Below, in pieces: positions 48,003-56,909 of a stretch of DNA of 64,000 bases. The stretch covers positions 124,001 to 188,000 of the forward strand of contig DAOUPZ010000001.1 of assembly GCA_030625885.1 (NCBI GenBank), given 5' to 3'. The stretch comes from Clostridia bacterium (lineage in GTDB: Bacteria > Bacillota > DAOUPZ01). Under the pieces are notes generated by a model that searched no databases, had not been told where the DNA came from, and worked only from the letters and a program-made list of their open reading frames with translations. The position numbers were made by a program, and so were the translations under genes. The stretch's first letter is position 1. The number at the start of each line of letters is the position of its first letter.

Positions 48003-49664
48003 TTATAGCTTAAAAAAATTAGTAAAAAATGACTTTGACTTTTCTTTGTTATTTTTGTGGCTATGTTTGAAATCTGGCAATGGTAAGTCAAATTTTACGT
48101 CTTCTAATTTATGAATATCGTAATATTTTTCATGAATTATTTGCTCAATATTATTGTAGCCTGTTGGGGTAAAAAGTAATATATCCAAACCCATTAAATA
48201 TAAAAATGCGAGCAAGATGGCACCTTCATCGCTAAATATATTTTCACTGTTATCATAAATAACTATTTTGGGAATTTGGAATGGATAATCAAATGTTTGG
48301 ATTAAATTTAAGAATTGTTTATCCATGGTTAATAGCGTCATTAATATTTTTTGTTTAAATACGCTGTCAACAGGTTTCTTAAAGATAGACAGCTTCATTA
48401 AATAATTTATCTTACAAAAAATAGTTTCCTGCAGCGCGGTTTTTAAATAAGAGAATTTATATAAGGGACTGTTTAACAGGCGTTCTTTATCTAATAACTC
48501 ATGTTGACCCAAAAGAGCGTTTGCTTTATTTAATTCATAACTTGAAAAATCAACCTTAATAAAGGGTAGTTCAGGAATAAACAGCATGTTTTCGGAAGAT
48601 TTAAAAGCTATAAATTCTTGCCAGTATTTATTTAAATCATGATGTACGCCGCTGATTTTGGCAAATAAATTTGGAATGTAAACCGTGTTGTTTTCTATTT
48701 TAAATCCAGTCCTCATTCTAGCTTCTTCAGTCCATAGTATTTTTAATTCATCATAAGTTGTTTTTAGCGTAAGCGGTTGTGTTTTATAACTTTCAAATTG
48801 CCAGGGTTTGTACAAACCATCTTCATCATTATAGATTACATTTGCTATTTCACTAGATGCCTGGAAGGCTACTGTTTCTCTTCTTTGGAGTATTTCTTGC
48901 TGCGGAAATTCTTTTAAAGGTGCTTTTTGACTTAACTGAAAAAGCTTTGAATATCGTTCTGCTTTATCAATTGTCAAGAACGCTTCATCTTCGTATGAAT
49001 TTATAAATAAAATGTCGCAGCCTAACTTTGATAAAAAAATTAAGAAATAGGCTTCATGCTTTTTTATATTGCCATAGTAGATTACCTTAGGATTGAATAT
49101 TTCAGTGAGGGTGCTATCGCGAAAATTAACATTTTTAAATAGAGATGGAATAAATTCATGACTCCATTCTAGTAATTTTAAACTAAAGTTCTTAATCTTA
49201 GTTAAGTTAATATTTTGCTCATTTTTTATGTATAATTCTAACATACACTGAAAAGATTCTTCAATAGAGGTATTTATCAATGAATTGCTCAATTCTGGAA
49301 AAGATTTCGTCAGTTTCAGGGAAGTAAGTAGAAATTCTTTTTTAGTATCATTAAATATTTTTATATTTTTCCAAATGTTCTGGGTTTTGGCAACTATCTC
49401 CGTATTATTTATGATTGGTATTCCTTCTGTGAATTTCAGGTATAAATTTTCAAAACTTGATAGTTTTTTATCTAATCTATAAAGCTCATCATAGTAGGTT
49501 TCCGGGGTTTTCTTGATACCAATATATCTATAGAAATAAACAGGGATGATAGGTGATTTACTTCTTATAAACCCGGTTCTTTGGGTTAATGGTAGTAGTA
49601 AATCATCTAAAATTTGGTTTGATGTTTTGAGAGAAATATTTATCGTTTTTTTTGTATTAATCAT
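48003..49664 (-). CDS. yceG: YceG-like protein of the Ter 'biosynthetic module' association
   Basis: The 553-residue protein matches what is known as the YceG_bac family of Ter gene neighbourhoods: repeated lobes with GDAILFxxFL-like hydrophobic strands (VIYYGNIKKHEAYFLIFLSK and DEGAILLAFLYLMGLDILLF), FTPTGYNNIEQII, and a middle PFIKVDFSSYELNKA. The symmetry suggests two Rossmann-like or glycosyltransferase-B-like halves. Its biochemical role is unknown. It is upstream of telA on the same transcript (20-base gap), and its start (RBS AAAGGAGG) faces the AIM24-TerD operon. Confidence 0.8.
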   Translation of the reverse strand: MINTKKTINISLKTSNQILDDLLLPLTQRTGFIRSKSPIIPVYFYRYIGIKKTPETYYDELYRLDKKLSSFENLYLKFTEGIPIINNTEIVAKTQNIWKNIKIFNDTKKEFLLTSLKLTKSFPELSNSLINTSIEESFQCMLELYIKNEQNINLTKIKNFSLKLLEWSHEFIPSLFKNVNFRDSTLTEIFNPKVIYYGNIKKHEAYFLIFLSKLGCDILFINSYEDEAFLTIDKAERYSKLFQLSQKAPLKEFPQQEILQRRETVAFQASSEIANVIYNDEDGLYKPWQFESYKTQPLTLKTTYDELKILWTEEARMRTGFKIENNTVYIPNLFAKISGVHHDLNKYWQEFIAFKSSENMLFIPELPFIKVDFSSYELNKANALLGQHELLDKERLLNSPLYKFSYLKTALQETIFCKINYLMKLSIFKKPVDSVFKQKILMTLLTMDKQFLNLIQTFDYPFQIPKIVIYDNSENIFSDEGAILLAFLYLMGLDILLFTPTGYNNIEQIIHEKYYDIHKLEDVKFDLPLPDFKHSHKNNKEKSKSFFTNFFKL

Positions 49665-50172
49665 TATGCGCTGCCTCCTTTCTCGTAATAATTGTAATAA
49701 ATTATTTTTAGGGTATCAATAAGAAATTCCTAGTGAATGAAAAAATACCTATAAATTAGATGTGCTTCGCGTTTATAGAATATACAAGTGACTTCATTTT
49801 TTTAGGATAAATTATTTAATTACTTGATAATTCGAAATTTTAGGGGTGAAATCCTTTTTTATGCCCTAAAATGTATTGGTATTACTTGTTTTAGAAACAG
49901 GGAATTTACTTGAGTGTATTAAAGGGTGTTATTTACTTAGAAAATAAGACGTGAACTTTATCCTTTTGGGTAGAGAGATTGAGATATTAGAATTAGTGGC
50001 TGACGTGATGGTACTTACTCAATTAAATAAAAAACAAAGGATTTTTTAATTAATTGTATAATTAAGTTTTAAGTGTAATTTTTGTGGCATAATTATTATA
50101 GTTATATCTTTATGCAATGTGAATTAAACGGTATTTTTTACATTAAATACTTAAAGGAAGGAGAATATAAAA
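49665..50172. promoter_or_regulatory. Divergent promoter region of the Ter system (508 bases, no gene)
   Basis: No ORF with coding character is visible. ATTTTAGGG (49837-49845) and CCCTAAAAT (49864-49872) form a 9-bp dyad. Two further AT-rich stretches (around 50040-50075 and 50090-50120) contain TATAAT-like sequences, but no clean -35/-10 pair. It must hold promoters for both yceG-telA and the AIM24-TerD operon. Confidence 0.55.
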
Positions 50173-50832
50173 ATGTTTGATTTTAGAATACAACAGGAAT
50201 TAACTTGTGTTGCGGAGGGAGAAGGACACTTTTTTGCAAGAGTAGGGGCGATGATTGCATATAAAGGAAATTTTAAATCGGAGAAAGTGTTATTAGATAC
50301 CAATCAAAATCAGAGTGTTTTAAAATCTGTGATGAATTTAGCGGCTAGAAAACTTACGGGTGAGAATATCCCTTTGATGAAAGTAAGCGGCAGCGGGGTA
50401 TATTACATGGCCAATCATGCCCAGCATGTCAGCGTCATTACTCTGGAACCAGGGCAAAGTGTAGGTGTTGAAGGAGAAAATTTGCTTGCTTATACCCAGG
50501 ATTGTAAATATGGGGTACGCTTTATTGGCGTGGGTGTGGCCTCACAAAAAGGGCTATTTACGTCAAAACTGACTGCCAACGGGAAAAACCCGAAAGTTAT
50601 TATTACTTCTGATGGCAATCCCATTGTCTTGGAAACACCTTGTGTGGTTGATCCAGATGCTGTCATATGCTGGACTGGGCCAGATCCTAATTTTAAAGCG
50701 GATGTGAATTGGAAGACGTTTATCGGACAAACATCAGGAGAATCATATTTTATGGAATTTAATCATCCGGGTGAAGTCGTTATCGTACAGCCGTCTGAAA
50801 GAGCTTCTGGTGTACATATCGGTATTGATTAA
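50173..50832 (+). CDS. AIM24 / TIGR00266 family protein
   Basis: The 219-residue protein is a beta-barrel-like AIM24 protein: GEGHFFARVGAMIAYKGNFK, LEPGQSVGVEGENLLAYT, FTSKLTANGKNPKVII and PDAVICWTG. Family members are linked to membrane organisation (mitochondrial AIM24) and appear in bacterial stress operons next to TerD-type genes. Here it is first in the operon with a strong RBS AAAGGAAGGAG. Confidence 0.88.
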   Translation: MFDFRIQQELTCVAEGEGHFFARVGAMIAYKGNFKSEKVLLDTNQNQSVLKSVMNLAARKLTGENIPLMKVSGSGVYYMANHAQHVSVITLEPGQSVGVEGENLLAYTQDCKYGVRFIGVGVASQKGLFTSKLTANGKNPKVIITSDGNPIVLETPCVVDPDAVICWTGPDPNFKADVNWKTFIGQTSGESYFMEFNHPGEVVIVQPSERASGVHIGID

Positions 50833-50882
50833 AATGAGTGTCCGAAGTGGATCAAGCTGCATATTAGGAAGGAGTAAAGCAC

Positions 50883-51653
50883 ATGGTGTTGAGGGTGGAT
50901 ACCGGGAAAAAAGAAACACGTCCAGTGTTTAGAAATACTAAAATATCGATTGATACAGGAGACAAAACAGTACATACTGGAAATATAGGTTTAAGTGCGT
51001 CAGCAGTAAACCAACCGCGAAATCAGGAAAGGGTGGATGATGGAAGTAATAAACCTAGGATCTTGATTAATAAGAATGATTCACTACAAATGAAAAGAGG
51101 ACAGAAGATCAGCTTAAATCAAATAAGTTCTGATTTATCGAAACTAATGGCTGGCTTAGAATGGAAAATTAATAATAAGAGTCAAGAGGTTTTTGACCTG
51201 GATGTATCGATATTTATGGTGGATCAATCTAATAAAACGGCAGAAGAGAATTTTATTTTCTATAATAATTTAAAAAGCAAGTGTGGCAGCATTACACTTG
51301 CAGGGGATCATCATACCGGGTTGAATGCAGGATATAAAGCAGCGATTGCTTTTAATTTAGATTTAGTACCGTTATCAATTGAAAAATTAGCGGTAACGGT
51401 AACCATTGACGAAGCAGAGGACCATGGTTGGAATTTTGGTCAAGTTGCCAGTGGTTATTTTACAATGATTGATACGATCAACAAAAAAGAAATCTTGCGC
51501 TATCATTTCAATGAGGCTTTAACCAATGAAACAGCTATCGTCGTGGCAGAACTATATCGCTACAAGAATGAATGGAAAATAAATACCATAGGTAGTGGAT
51601 TTAATGGTGGATTGGAAGCTTTGTGTCATAATTATGGGATTGAAACGGAGTGA
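50883..51653 (+). CDS. TerD-domain protein with N-terminal extension and degenerate calcium loop
   Basis: The 256-residue protein has about 75 polar residues of low complexity, then a TerD domain (MKRGQKISLNQISSDLSKLM onward to the C terminus). The FDLDVSIFMVDQSNK and NFIFYNNL strands are kept. However, the acidic loop found in its neighbours as [13 protein letters not shown] reads GDHHTGLNAGYKA here, so most calcium ligands are missing. The extension may replace the regulatory role or bind partners. RBS AAGGAGTAAAG. It is followed by 341 bases that contain a long hairpin. Confidence 0.85.
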   Translation: MVLRVDTGKKETRPVFRNTKISIDTGDKTVHTGNIGLSASAVNQPRNQERVDDGSNKPRILINKNDSLQMKRGQKISLNQISSDLSKLMAGLEWKINNKSQEVFDLDVSIFMVDQSNKTAEENFIFYNNLKSKCGSITLAGDHHTGLNAGYKAAIAFNLDLVPLSIEKLAVTVTIDEAEDHGWNFGQVASGYFTMIDTINKKEILRYHFNEALTNETAIVVAELYRYKNEWKINTIGSGFNGGLEALCHNYGIETE

Positions 51654-51845
51654 GCGAGATGGGATTTGGTAGATACAGTTTCTAGTTTGGGCGTAAAAAG
51701 AAAGAGCGGCCTGAATACGAGGATATGGCATATGAATTAGGATTATAGCAACAAAAATGTCATTGAATTGTAACAAAATTGTATTAATTATATGCTATAC
51801 TCTAGTTTGGGGATAAGAAAAAAATAGTTTATTGATATTGCGAAG

Positions 51846-51932
51846 GTATTTTGATCCTTTTCGAGGTGTTTGATCGTGAGCATACTGGTTGTATGTAAGT
51901 GATTAAACAACGAAGAAAATGGTTAAAATAAC
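51846..51932. repeat. Long imperfect inverted repeat (about 87 bases)
   Basis: The left half GTATTTTGATCCTTTTCGAG, GTGTTTGATC and CATAC mirrors the right half GTATG, GATTAAACAACG and AAAATGG ... AAAATAAC. Paired blocks are separated by short mismatched bulges. It sits 62 bases before the ATPase gene in a 341-base gap that has no other recognisable feature. It may be a transcript hairpin, a MITE-like element or a processing site. Confidence 0.6.
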
Positions 51933-51994
51933 AAGCAAGATTAGTGAAATTATTTTTTGATTATCCCTTAAGAAAATTATTTGGAGGGTAATCA

Positions 51995-54682
51995 ATGTTA
52001 AAGGCAAATTATGGTGGATTGAATGCTTCACAGGTTGAAGAATCAAAAATGAAACACGGAACCAATCAACTTATGGAATTTGAAATGGAAACTTTTTGGG
52101 ATAAGTTTAAAGGGAATTTTGAAGATCCCGTCATTAAAATTTTAGTTGTGGCACTTGCAATTGATTTGATATTTTACTTTATGAAATATGTTGAGTGGTT
52201 TGAACCAATGGGTATAGCCATTGCTGTTGCTATAGCGACTTTAGTTAGTACTTATTCCGAGTTTACCAATGAACAATCATTTCAAAAATTACAGGCTGAT
52301 GCTTCACGAATATTTTGCAAGGTTTATCGTGATGGCAAGATTGAAGAGATTCTAATTGGGGATATTGTAGCTGGAGATTTAATATTGGTTCAAACCGGTG
52401 ATAAAATTCCAGTTGACGGTATTCTAATTGATGGTCATTTATGTGTTAATCAAGCCGTTTTAAATGGAGAAAGTAAAGAAGCTGATAAGTATGTTGCACC
52501 TGTTGAATATCAATGCAGCGACAAAAATGCTGATTTTTTAGATGAATTCAAGGTATTTAGAGAAACTGTGGTTGTAGAAGGAGAAGCAGTCATAGAAGCG
52601 GTCACAATAGGTGATCAAACATTTTATGGACAGCTTTCAAAGGAATTGCAAACAGAAGAGAGGGATTCTCCTTTAAAAGTAAAATTAGGGAAGCTCGCAG
52701 ATGGGATCAGTATGTTTGGGTATATAGGGGGTTCATTAATTGCGGCATCATTTATGTTTAAGAAAATTGTTCTGGATAGTTTAGCTCAAGGGGTTGCAAT
52801 TTCTAGCTACTTTTCAAATTGGGCCGTTGTTGTTAGTGATCTGGTAACAGCAATAATTTTAGCAATCATTATTATAGTTGTTGCCGTTCCAGAAGGTCTG
52901 CCGATGATGATAGCCATGGTTTTATCACTCAATATGAGAAAGCTTTTAAAAGATAATATCCTGGTGAGAAAATTGATTGGTATCGAAACGGCAGGTTCAT
53001 TGAATATATTGTTTAGCGATAAAACAGGTACGATTACCAAAGGTCAATTGGAAGTAGTTTCTTTTGTAGGTGGAGATAATAGAGCATATAAGAAGCATGA
53101 TGATATTCCTCAAGAATTAAGCTCTATGTTGGATTTATCGATATCACAAAATACCAATGCGATATGTAACATTGAAGCAGACGGTGAATTAAAGGTTATC
53201 GGTGGTAATGCAACGGAAAGATCACTGCTGAAGTTTGTTCATTCAAAAGTATTGGATTATGATGTTGAGTTAGTTAATAATATTCCATTTAACAGTAAAG
53301 ATAAGTTTTCCGCATCTCAAATTAAAGGGAAATATAATTCAACCTTGATTAAAGGTGCACCGGAAATTATTCTAGGCCAGTGTACTACATATTATGATTC
53401 AGAAGGTAATAAACAGAGTTTCACAGAAAATGAACTGAGTACGATTAATAACAGAATAAATGAATTGGCAGAGCGTTCTATAAGAATTATTGCCCTGGCA
53501 ACATCAGAAAAAAATATTGGAGAAGATATTTTTGAATCACTTACCTTGGTGGGGATTGTTGGTATTCGAGATGATTTAAGAACGGAATCTGTTCAGGCCA
53601 TTAAAGAAGCAATGGATGCAGGTATACAGGTGGTTATGATCACGGGGGATAGAAAAGAGACGGCGATGGCGATAGCCAAAGAAGCAGGTTTATTGCAGAA
53701 TAAGGATGACCTAGTGTTAACGTCTGATGAAATTAGAAGCTTATCCAATGAAACGTTAAAGGAAAAACTGCCTAATATTAAAGTGATTGCCAGAGCCTTA
53801 CCAACAGATAAAAGCCGTTTGGTACAAATCGCACAGGAACTAGATCTTGTCGTAGGTATGACAGGTGATGGTGTGAATGATTCCCCGGCCCTGAAAAAAG
53901 CAGATGTTGGTTTTGCTATGGGTTCTGGAACAGAAGTAGCAAAAGAAGCAGGCGATATTGTTATATTAGATGATAATTTTAATTCAATTGCTAAAACCGT
54001 ATTGTATGGACGTACGATTTATAATTCTATTAGGAAGTTTATTGTTTATCAGCTAACAGTGAATGTAGGTGCGATATTAATTGCTTTCATAGGGCCCTTT
54101 ATCGGGGTGGATCTGCCACTATCAATGACACAAATGCTTTGGGTTAATCTCGTAATGGACACCTTGGCAGCCATGGCTTTTGGCGGTGAAGTAGCCCTTC
54201 GCAAATATATGAATGAATTGCCCAAGAAGCGGACAGAGGCAATTATAAATAAAGATATGTGGAGTTCAATACTGATAAATGGAGGGCTAATAGCAGGATT
54301 AAGTGTATTCTTTCTGAAGTACGATGCATTTAAGGAAATGTTTAGATATAATGAAGCTGGTCCGACGAGTACAGAGCATATTTATTTTTATACTGCTTTC
54401 TTTGGATTTTTCATATTTTTAAATGCATTTAACATGTTTAATGCACGAACGGTAGAACTCAATTTATTTAAACATATCACCGAAAATAAAGGTTTCTTAA
54501 AAGTTGTTATAGGCATATTCGCTGTTCAAATTATAATGACCTATTTCGGTGGGGAAATATTAAGAACAGCTGGACTGAGAATCAATGAGTGGCTTATTAT
54601 TACAGGTTTAGCCGTTATTATCATTCCTATCGATCTAATTCGGAAAGGATTAAGAAATAAGATTTTTGGAAAAGAAGTTTAA
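51995..54682 (+). CDS. P-type calcium-transporting ATPase (type IIB-like)
   Basis: The 895-residue pump has the phosphorylation site SDKTGTITKG (Asp342), actuator TGE-type loop LNGESKEADK, hinge MTGDGVNDSPALKKADVGFA and PEGLPMMIAMVLS in helix 4 (calcium-site glutamate). Ten helices are predicted, and the C-terminal tail is short. It exports Ca2+ from the cytoplasm with ATP. It sits between TerD genes, which bind calcium, so it could set the calcium level these proteins respond to. RBS TGGAGGG. Confidence 0.9.
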   Translation: MLKANYGGLNASQVEESKMKHGTNQLMEFEMETFWDKFKGNFEDPVIKILVVALAIDLIFYFMKYVEWFEPMGIAIAVAIATLVSTYSEFTNEQSFQKLQADASRIFCKVYRDGKIEEILIGDIVAGDLILVQTGDKIPVDGILIDGHLCVNQAVLNGESKEADKYVAPVEYQCSDKNADFLDEFKVFRETVVVEGEAVIEAVTIGDQTFYGQLSKELQTEERDSPLKVKLGKLADGISMFGYIGGSLIAASFMFKKIVLDSLAQGVAISSYFSNWAVVVSDLVTAIILAIIIIVVAVPEGLPMMIAMVLSLNMRKLLKDNILVRKLIGIETAGSLNILFSDKTGTITKGQLEVVSFVGGDNRAYKKHDDIPQELSSMLDLSISQNTNAICNIEADGELKVIGGNATERSLLKFVHSKVLDYDVELVNNIPFNSKDKFSASQIKGKYNSTLIKGAPEIILGQCTTYYDSEGNKQSFTENELSTINNRINELAERSIRIIALATSEKNIGEDIFESLTLVGIVGIRDDLRTESVQAIKEAMDAGIQVVMITGDRKETAMAIAKEAGLLQNKDDLVLTSDEIRSLSNETLKEKLPNIKVIARALPTDKSRLVQIAQELDLVVGMTGDGVNDSPALKKADVGFAMGSGTEVAKEAGDIVILDDNFNSIAKTVLYGRTIYNSIRKFIVYQLTVNVGAILIAFIGPFIGVDLPLSMTQMLWVNLVMDTLAAMAFGGEVALRKYMNELPKKRTEAIINKDMWSSILINGGLIAGLSVFFLKYDAFKEMFRYNEAGPTSTEHIYFYTAFFGFFIFLNAFNMFNARTVELNLFKHITENKGFLKVVIGIFAVQIIMTYFGGEILRTAGLRINEWLIITGLAVIIIPIDLIRKGLRNKIFGKEV

Positions 54683-54717
54683 GTATACTTAAAAATAAAA
54701 AATAAGGAGGATTTAAA

Positions 54718-55296
54718 ATGGCAATTAGCTTAAAAAAAGGACAAAAGGTAGATTTAACAAAAACAAATCCAGGTATGACTAAAGTTTTGGTGGGACTAGG
54801 CTGGGACACGAATAAATATGATGGTGGAAATGACTTTGATTTGGATGCGGCTGCATTTTTGGTAGGGGAAGATGGGAAGGTAACATCTGATAATGATTTC
54901 GTTTTTTACAATAATCCCAAAGATCCTTCAGGAGCGGTAAATCATTTAGGTGATAACTTAACGGGTGAAGGTGAAGGCGATGATGAACAAATTAAGATCG
55001 AATTAGCAAATGTGCCTGCTGCTATTCAAAAAATTGCTTTTACCGTCACCATTCATGAGGCAGTGGAAAGAGGACAGAATTTTGGTCAAGTATCCAATGC
55101 TTTTATTAGAGTTTTAAATGAAGGTACAAATGAAGAATTAATAAGATATGATTTAAGTGAGGATTATAGTATTGAAACGGCTGTTGTTGTTGCGGAACTT
55201 TATCGCCATGGAAGCGAATGGAAATTCAATGCGATTGGTAGCGGCTTTGAAGGTGGACTGGCGGCGTTATGTAGAAATTTTGGAATTAACATCTAG
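54718..55296 (+). CDS. terD: TerD family calcium-binding stress protein
   Basis: The 192-residue protein is a single TerD domain: [47 protein letters not shown] and the acidic loop [14 protein letters not shown], ending [14 protein letters not shown]. Calcium-binding Asp and Glu residues are intact. TerD-type proteins assemble at the inner membrane in tellurite, phage and other stress responses; the mechanism is unknown. Closely related to the next gene, so a tandem duplication. Confidence 0.94.
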   Translation: MAISLKKGQKVDLTKTNPGMTKVLVGLGWDTNKYDGGNDFDLDAAAFLVGEDGKVTSDNDFVFYNNPKDPSGAVNHLGDNLTGEGEGDDEQIKIELANVPAAIQKIAFTVTIHEAVERGQNFGQVSNAFIRVLNEGTNEELIRYDLSEDYSIETAVVVAELYRHGSEWKFNAIGSGFEGGLAALCRNFGINI

Positions 55297-55339
55297 GAAT
55301 ATTAGCAGATAGAAAAATATTAAAGGGGGATGTAGAGAG

Positions 55340-55918
55340 ATGTCAATTGTTTTAAAAAAAGGGCAAAAGATTAATTTGACTAAAGATAATCCAGGCTTAA
55401 AAAAAGCAATTATAGGATTGGGCTGGGATACGAATCAATATGACGGTGGTTATGATTTTGATTTAGATGCATCTGCATTTCTTGTTGGTGAAAATGGTAG
55501 AGTGAACAATGATTTGGATTTCATATTTTATAACAATTTAGAGCATGCAAGTGGTGGTGTTATTCATACAGGCGATAATAGAACAGGGGAAGGTGAAGGA
55601 GATGATGAAGCAATTATCATCGATTTTACTAAAGTTCCTGCAGATATTCATAAGATTGCCATAACAGTTACCATTCATGAGGCTGTTGAGCGCAGCCAAA
55701 ATTTCGGTCAGGTTTCTAATGCTTTTTCACGCTTAGTAAATGAAGATTCAGGTGTAGAAATTTTGCGTTATGATTTATCAGAAGATTTTTCAGTTGAAAC
55801 GGCTCTTGTATTTTGTGAGTTATATCGTCATGATGGTGAATGGAAGTTTAGTGCGGTTGGTAGTGGATTTCAGGGTGGTTTAGCTGCCCTTTGTAAAAAC
55901 TATGGGTTGCAAGTATAA
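55340..55918 (+). CDS. terD: TerD family calcium-binding stress protein, tandem paralogue
   Basis: The 192-residue paralogue of the preceding gene carries [29 protein letters not shown] and [15 protein letters not shown]. The calcium loops are intact. AAAGGGGGATG precedes the ATG. Differences to its neighbour are spread over the whole length, indicating an old duplication. Confidence 0.94.
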   Translation: MSIVLKKGQKINLTKDNPGLKKAIIGLGWDTNQYDGGYDFDLDASAFLVGENGRVNNDLDFIFYNNLEHASGGVIHTGDNRTGEGEGDDEAIIIDFTKVPADIHKIAITVTIHEAVERSQNFGQVSNAFSRLVNEDSGVEILRYDLSEDFSVETALVFCELYRHDGEWKFSAVGSGFQGGLAALCKNYGLQV

Positions 55919-56103
55919 TGAGAAAAACAGCCTGCAACTATTTTTCAGTAGGTAGCAACCAGCAGGTAGGAAAAGATTAAATTACGCTGAACGTTGAACG
56001 AGGAACGAAGAAGGAAGAGAAAGATTAAAGATTAGCTAAAGGCTGAAAGCTTAAAGCTAGAAAGTAAAAATCTAAAAATATATTGTGAGTAATACAATAA
56101 GTT

Positions 56104-56138
56104 GGGGGCATTCTACTACATGTGAGTGGCATGTCCCC
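56104..56138 (-). repeat. REP-like palindromic element, copy 3 (inverted)
   Basis: On the minus strand it reads GGGGACATGCCAC ... GTAGAATGCCCCC, aligned over 35 bases with copies at 23706 and 46821. It lies upstream of the fourth TerD gene and within an ORF extension that I reject. The preceding 55920-56100 stretch is a purine-rich low-complexity region. Confidence 0.7.
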
Positions 56139-56174
56139 ATACATAAAATTTTTTTGCAAAAGGAGAGAAAAGCT

Positions 56175-56789
56175 GTGGGAATTAATTTGCAAAAAGGACA
56201 GAGAATTGATCTGACAAAAGGGAATGCAGGGTTGTCTAAAATTATGGTGGGATTAGGCTGGGATCCCATAAAACATGGTTTGGGTGGTAAAGGATTATTA
56301 GGTGGTTTGTTTGGCGGTGGAAGAGAAGCGGAAATAGATTGTGATGCTTCTGTTATGATGCTCAACGAAAATGATAAATTAAGTAGAAAACAGGATATTA
56401 TTTACTTTGGAAATTTGAAAAGTAAAGATGGTAGTTTGACACACATGGGGGATAACCTTACTGGAGAGGGTGCAGGAGACGATGAGCAAATTATGATTGA
56501 GCTTTCTCGTATCTCTGCTAATATCCATAAACTAGTTTTTGTTGTAAATATTTACGACTGTGTTAAACGGAAGCAAGATTTTGGCATGATTGAAAATGCG
56601 TTTATCCGTATTGTTAATTTAGCTGATAACAAAGAATTATTGCGATTTAATTTAACTGAACAATATGGTGGTAAAACGGGATTAATTGTTGGTGAAGTAT
56701 ATCGACGTGGTAATGAATGGAAGTTTGCTGCCATTGGGGAAGGAACGAATGATACTTCTATAAGCAAAATGGCGCAAAATTATATGTAA
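56175..56789 (+). CDS. TerD family protein with glycine-rich insertion
   Basis: From the GTG at 56175 (RBS AAAGGAGAGA) the product has 204 residues. Compared with its neighbours it has a Gly-rich insert (GLGGKGLLGGLFGGGREAE, about residues 37-55) before IDCDASVMML. The acidic loop [14 protein letters not shown] is kept, and the late GFxGGL segment is replaced by EGTNDTSISKMAQ. The GTG start places the upstream REP element outside the coding region; the ORF otherwise extends through it. Confidence 0.85.
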   Translation: MGINLQKGQRIDLTKGNAGLSKIMVGLGWDPIKHGLGGKGLLGGLFGGGREAEIDCDASVMMLNENDKLSRKQDIIYFGNLKSKDGSLTHMGDNLTGEGAGDDEQIMIELSRISANIHKLVFVVNIYDCVKRKQDFGMIENAFIRIVNLADNKELLRFNLTEQYGGKTGLIVGEVYRRGNEWKFAAIGEGTNDTSISKMAQNYM

Positions 56790-56845
56790 TTAATTAGAGA
56801 TAGTACTTTGATTTTAATGAAATTTATATTTATCAGAATAATGGT

Positions 56846-56886
56846 ATAATTCAGGAGATGAATGTCATTCATCTCCTGAATTATAT
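56846..56886. promoter_or_regulatory. Perfect 20-bp-arm palindrome overlapping TATAAT
   Basis: Positions 56846-56865 and 56867-56886 are exact complements around a single T. The left end TATAAT is a good -10 element and no U tract follows. It lies between the last TerD gene and the C-C lyase gene, so it may be an operator or attenuator separating the two halves of the Ter locus. Confidence 0.6.
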
Positions 56887-56909
56887 ATATTAAAGAAGAG
56901 GTTGAAAAT

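Noticed and set aside
51660-51990. yybP-ykoY manganese riboswitch before the P-type ATPase
   Set aside because: None of the conserved blocks of that class is present; only the long imperfect hairpin is.
56085-56174. 30-residue N-terminal extension of the fourth TerD protein
   Set aside because: It encodes a REP element in reverse; GTG at 56175 has a proper RBS and gives the family-typical start.
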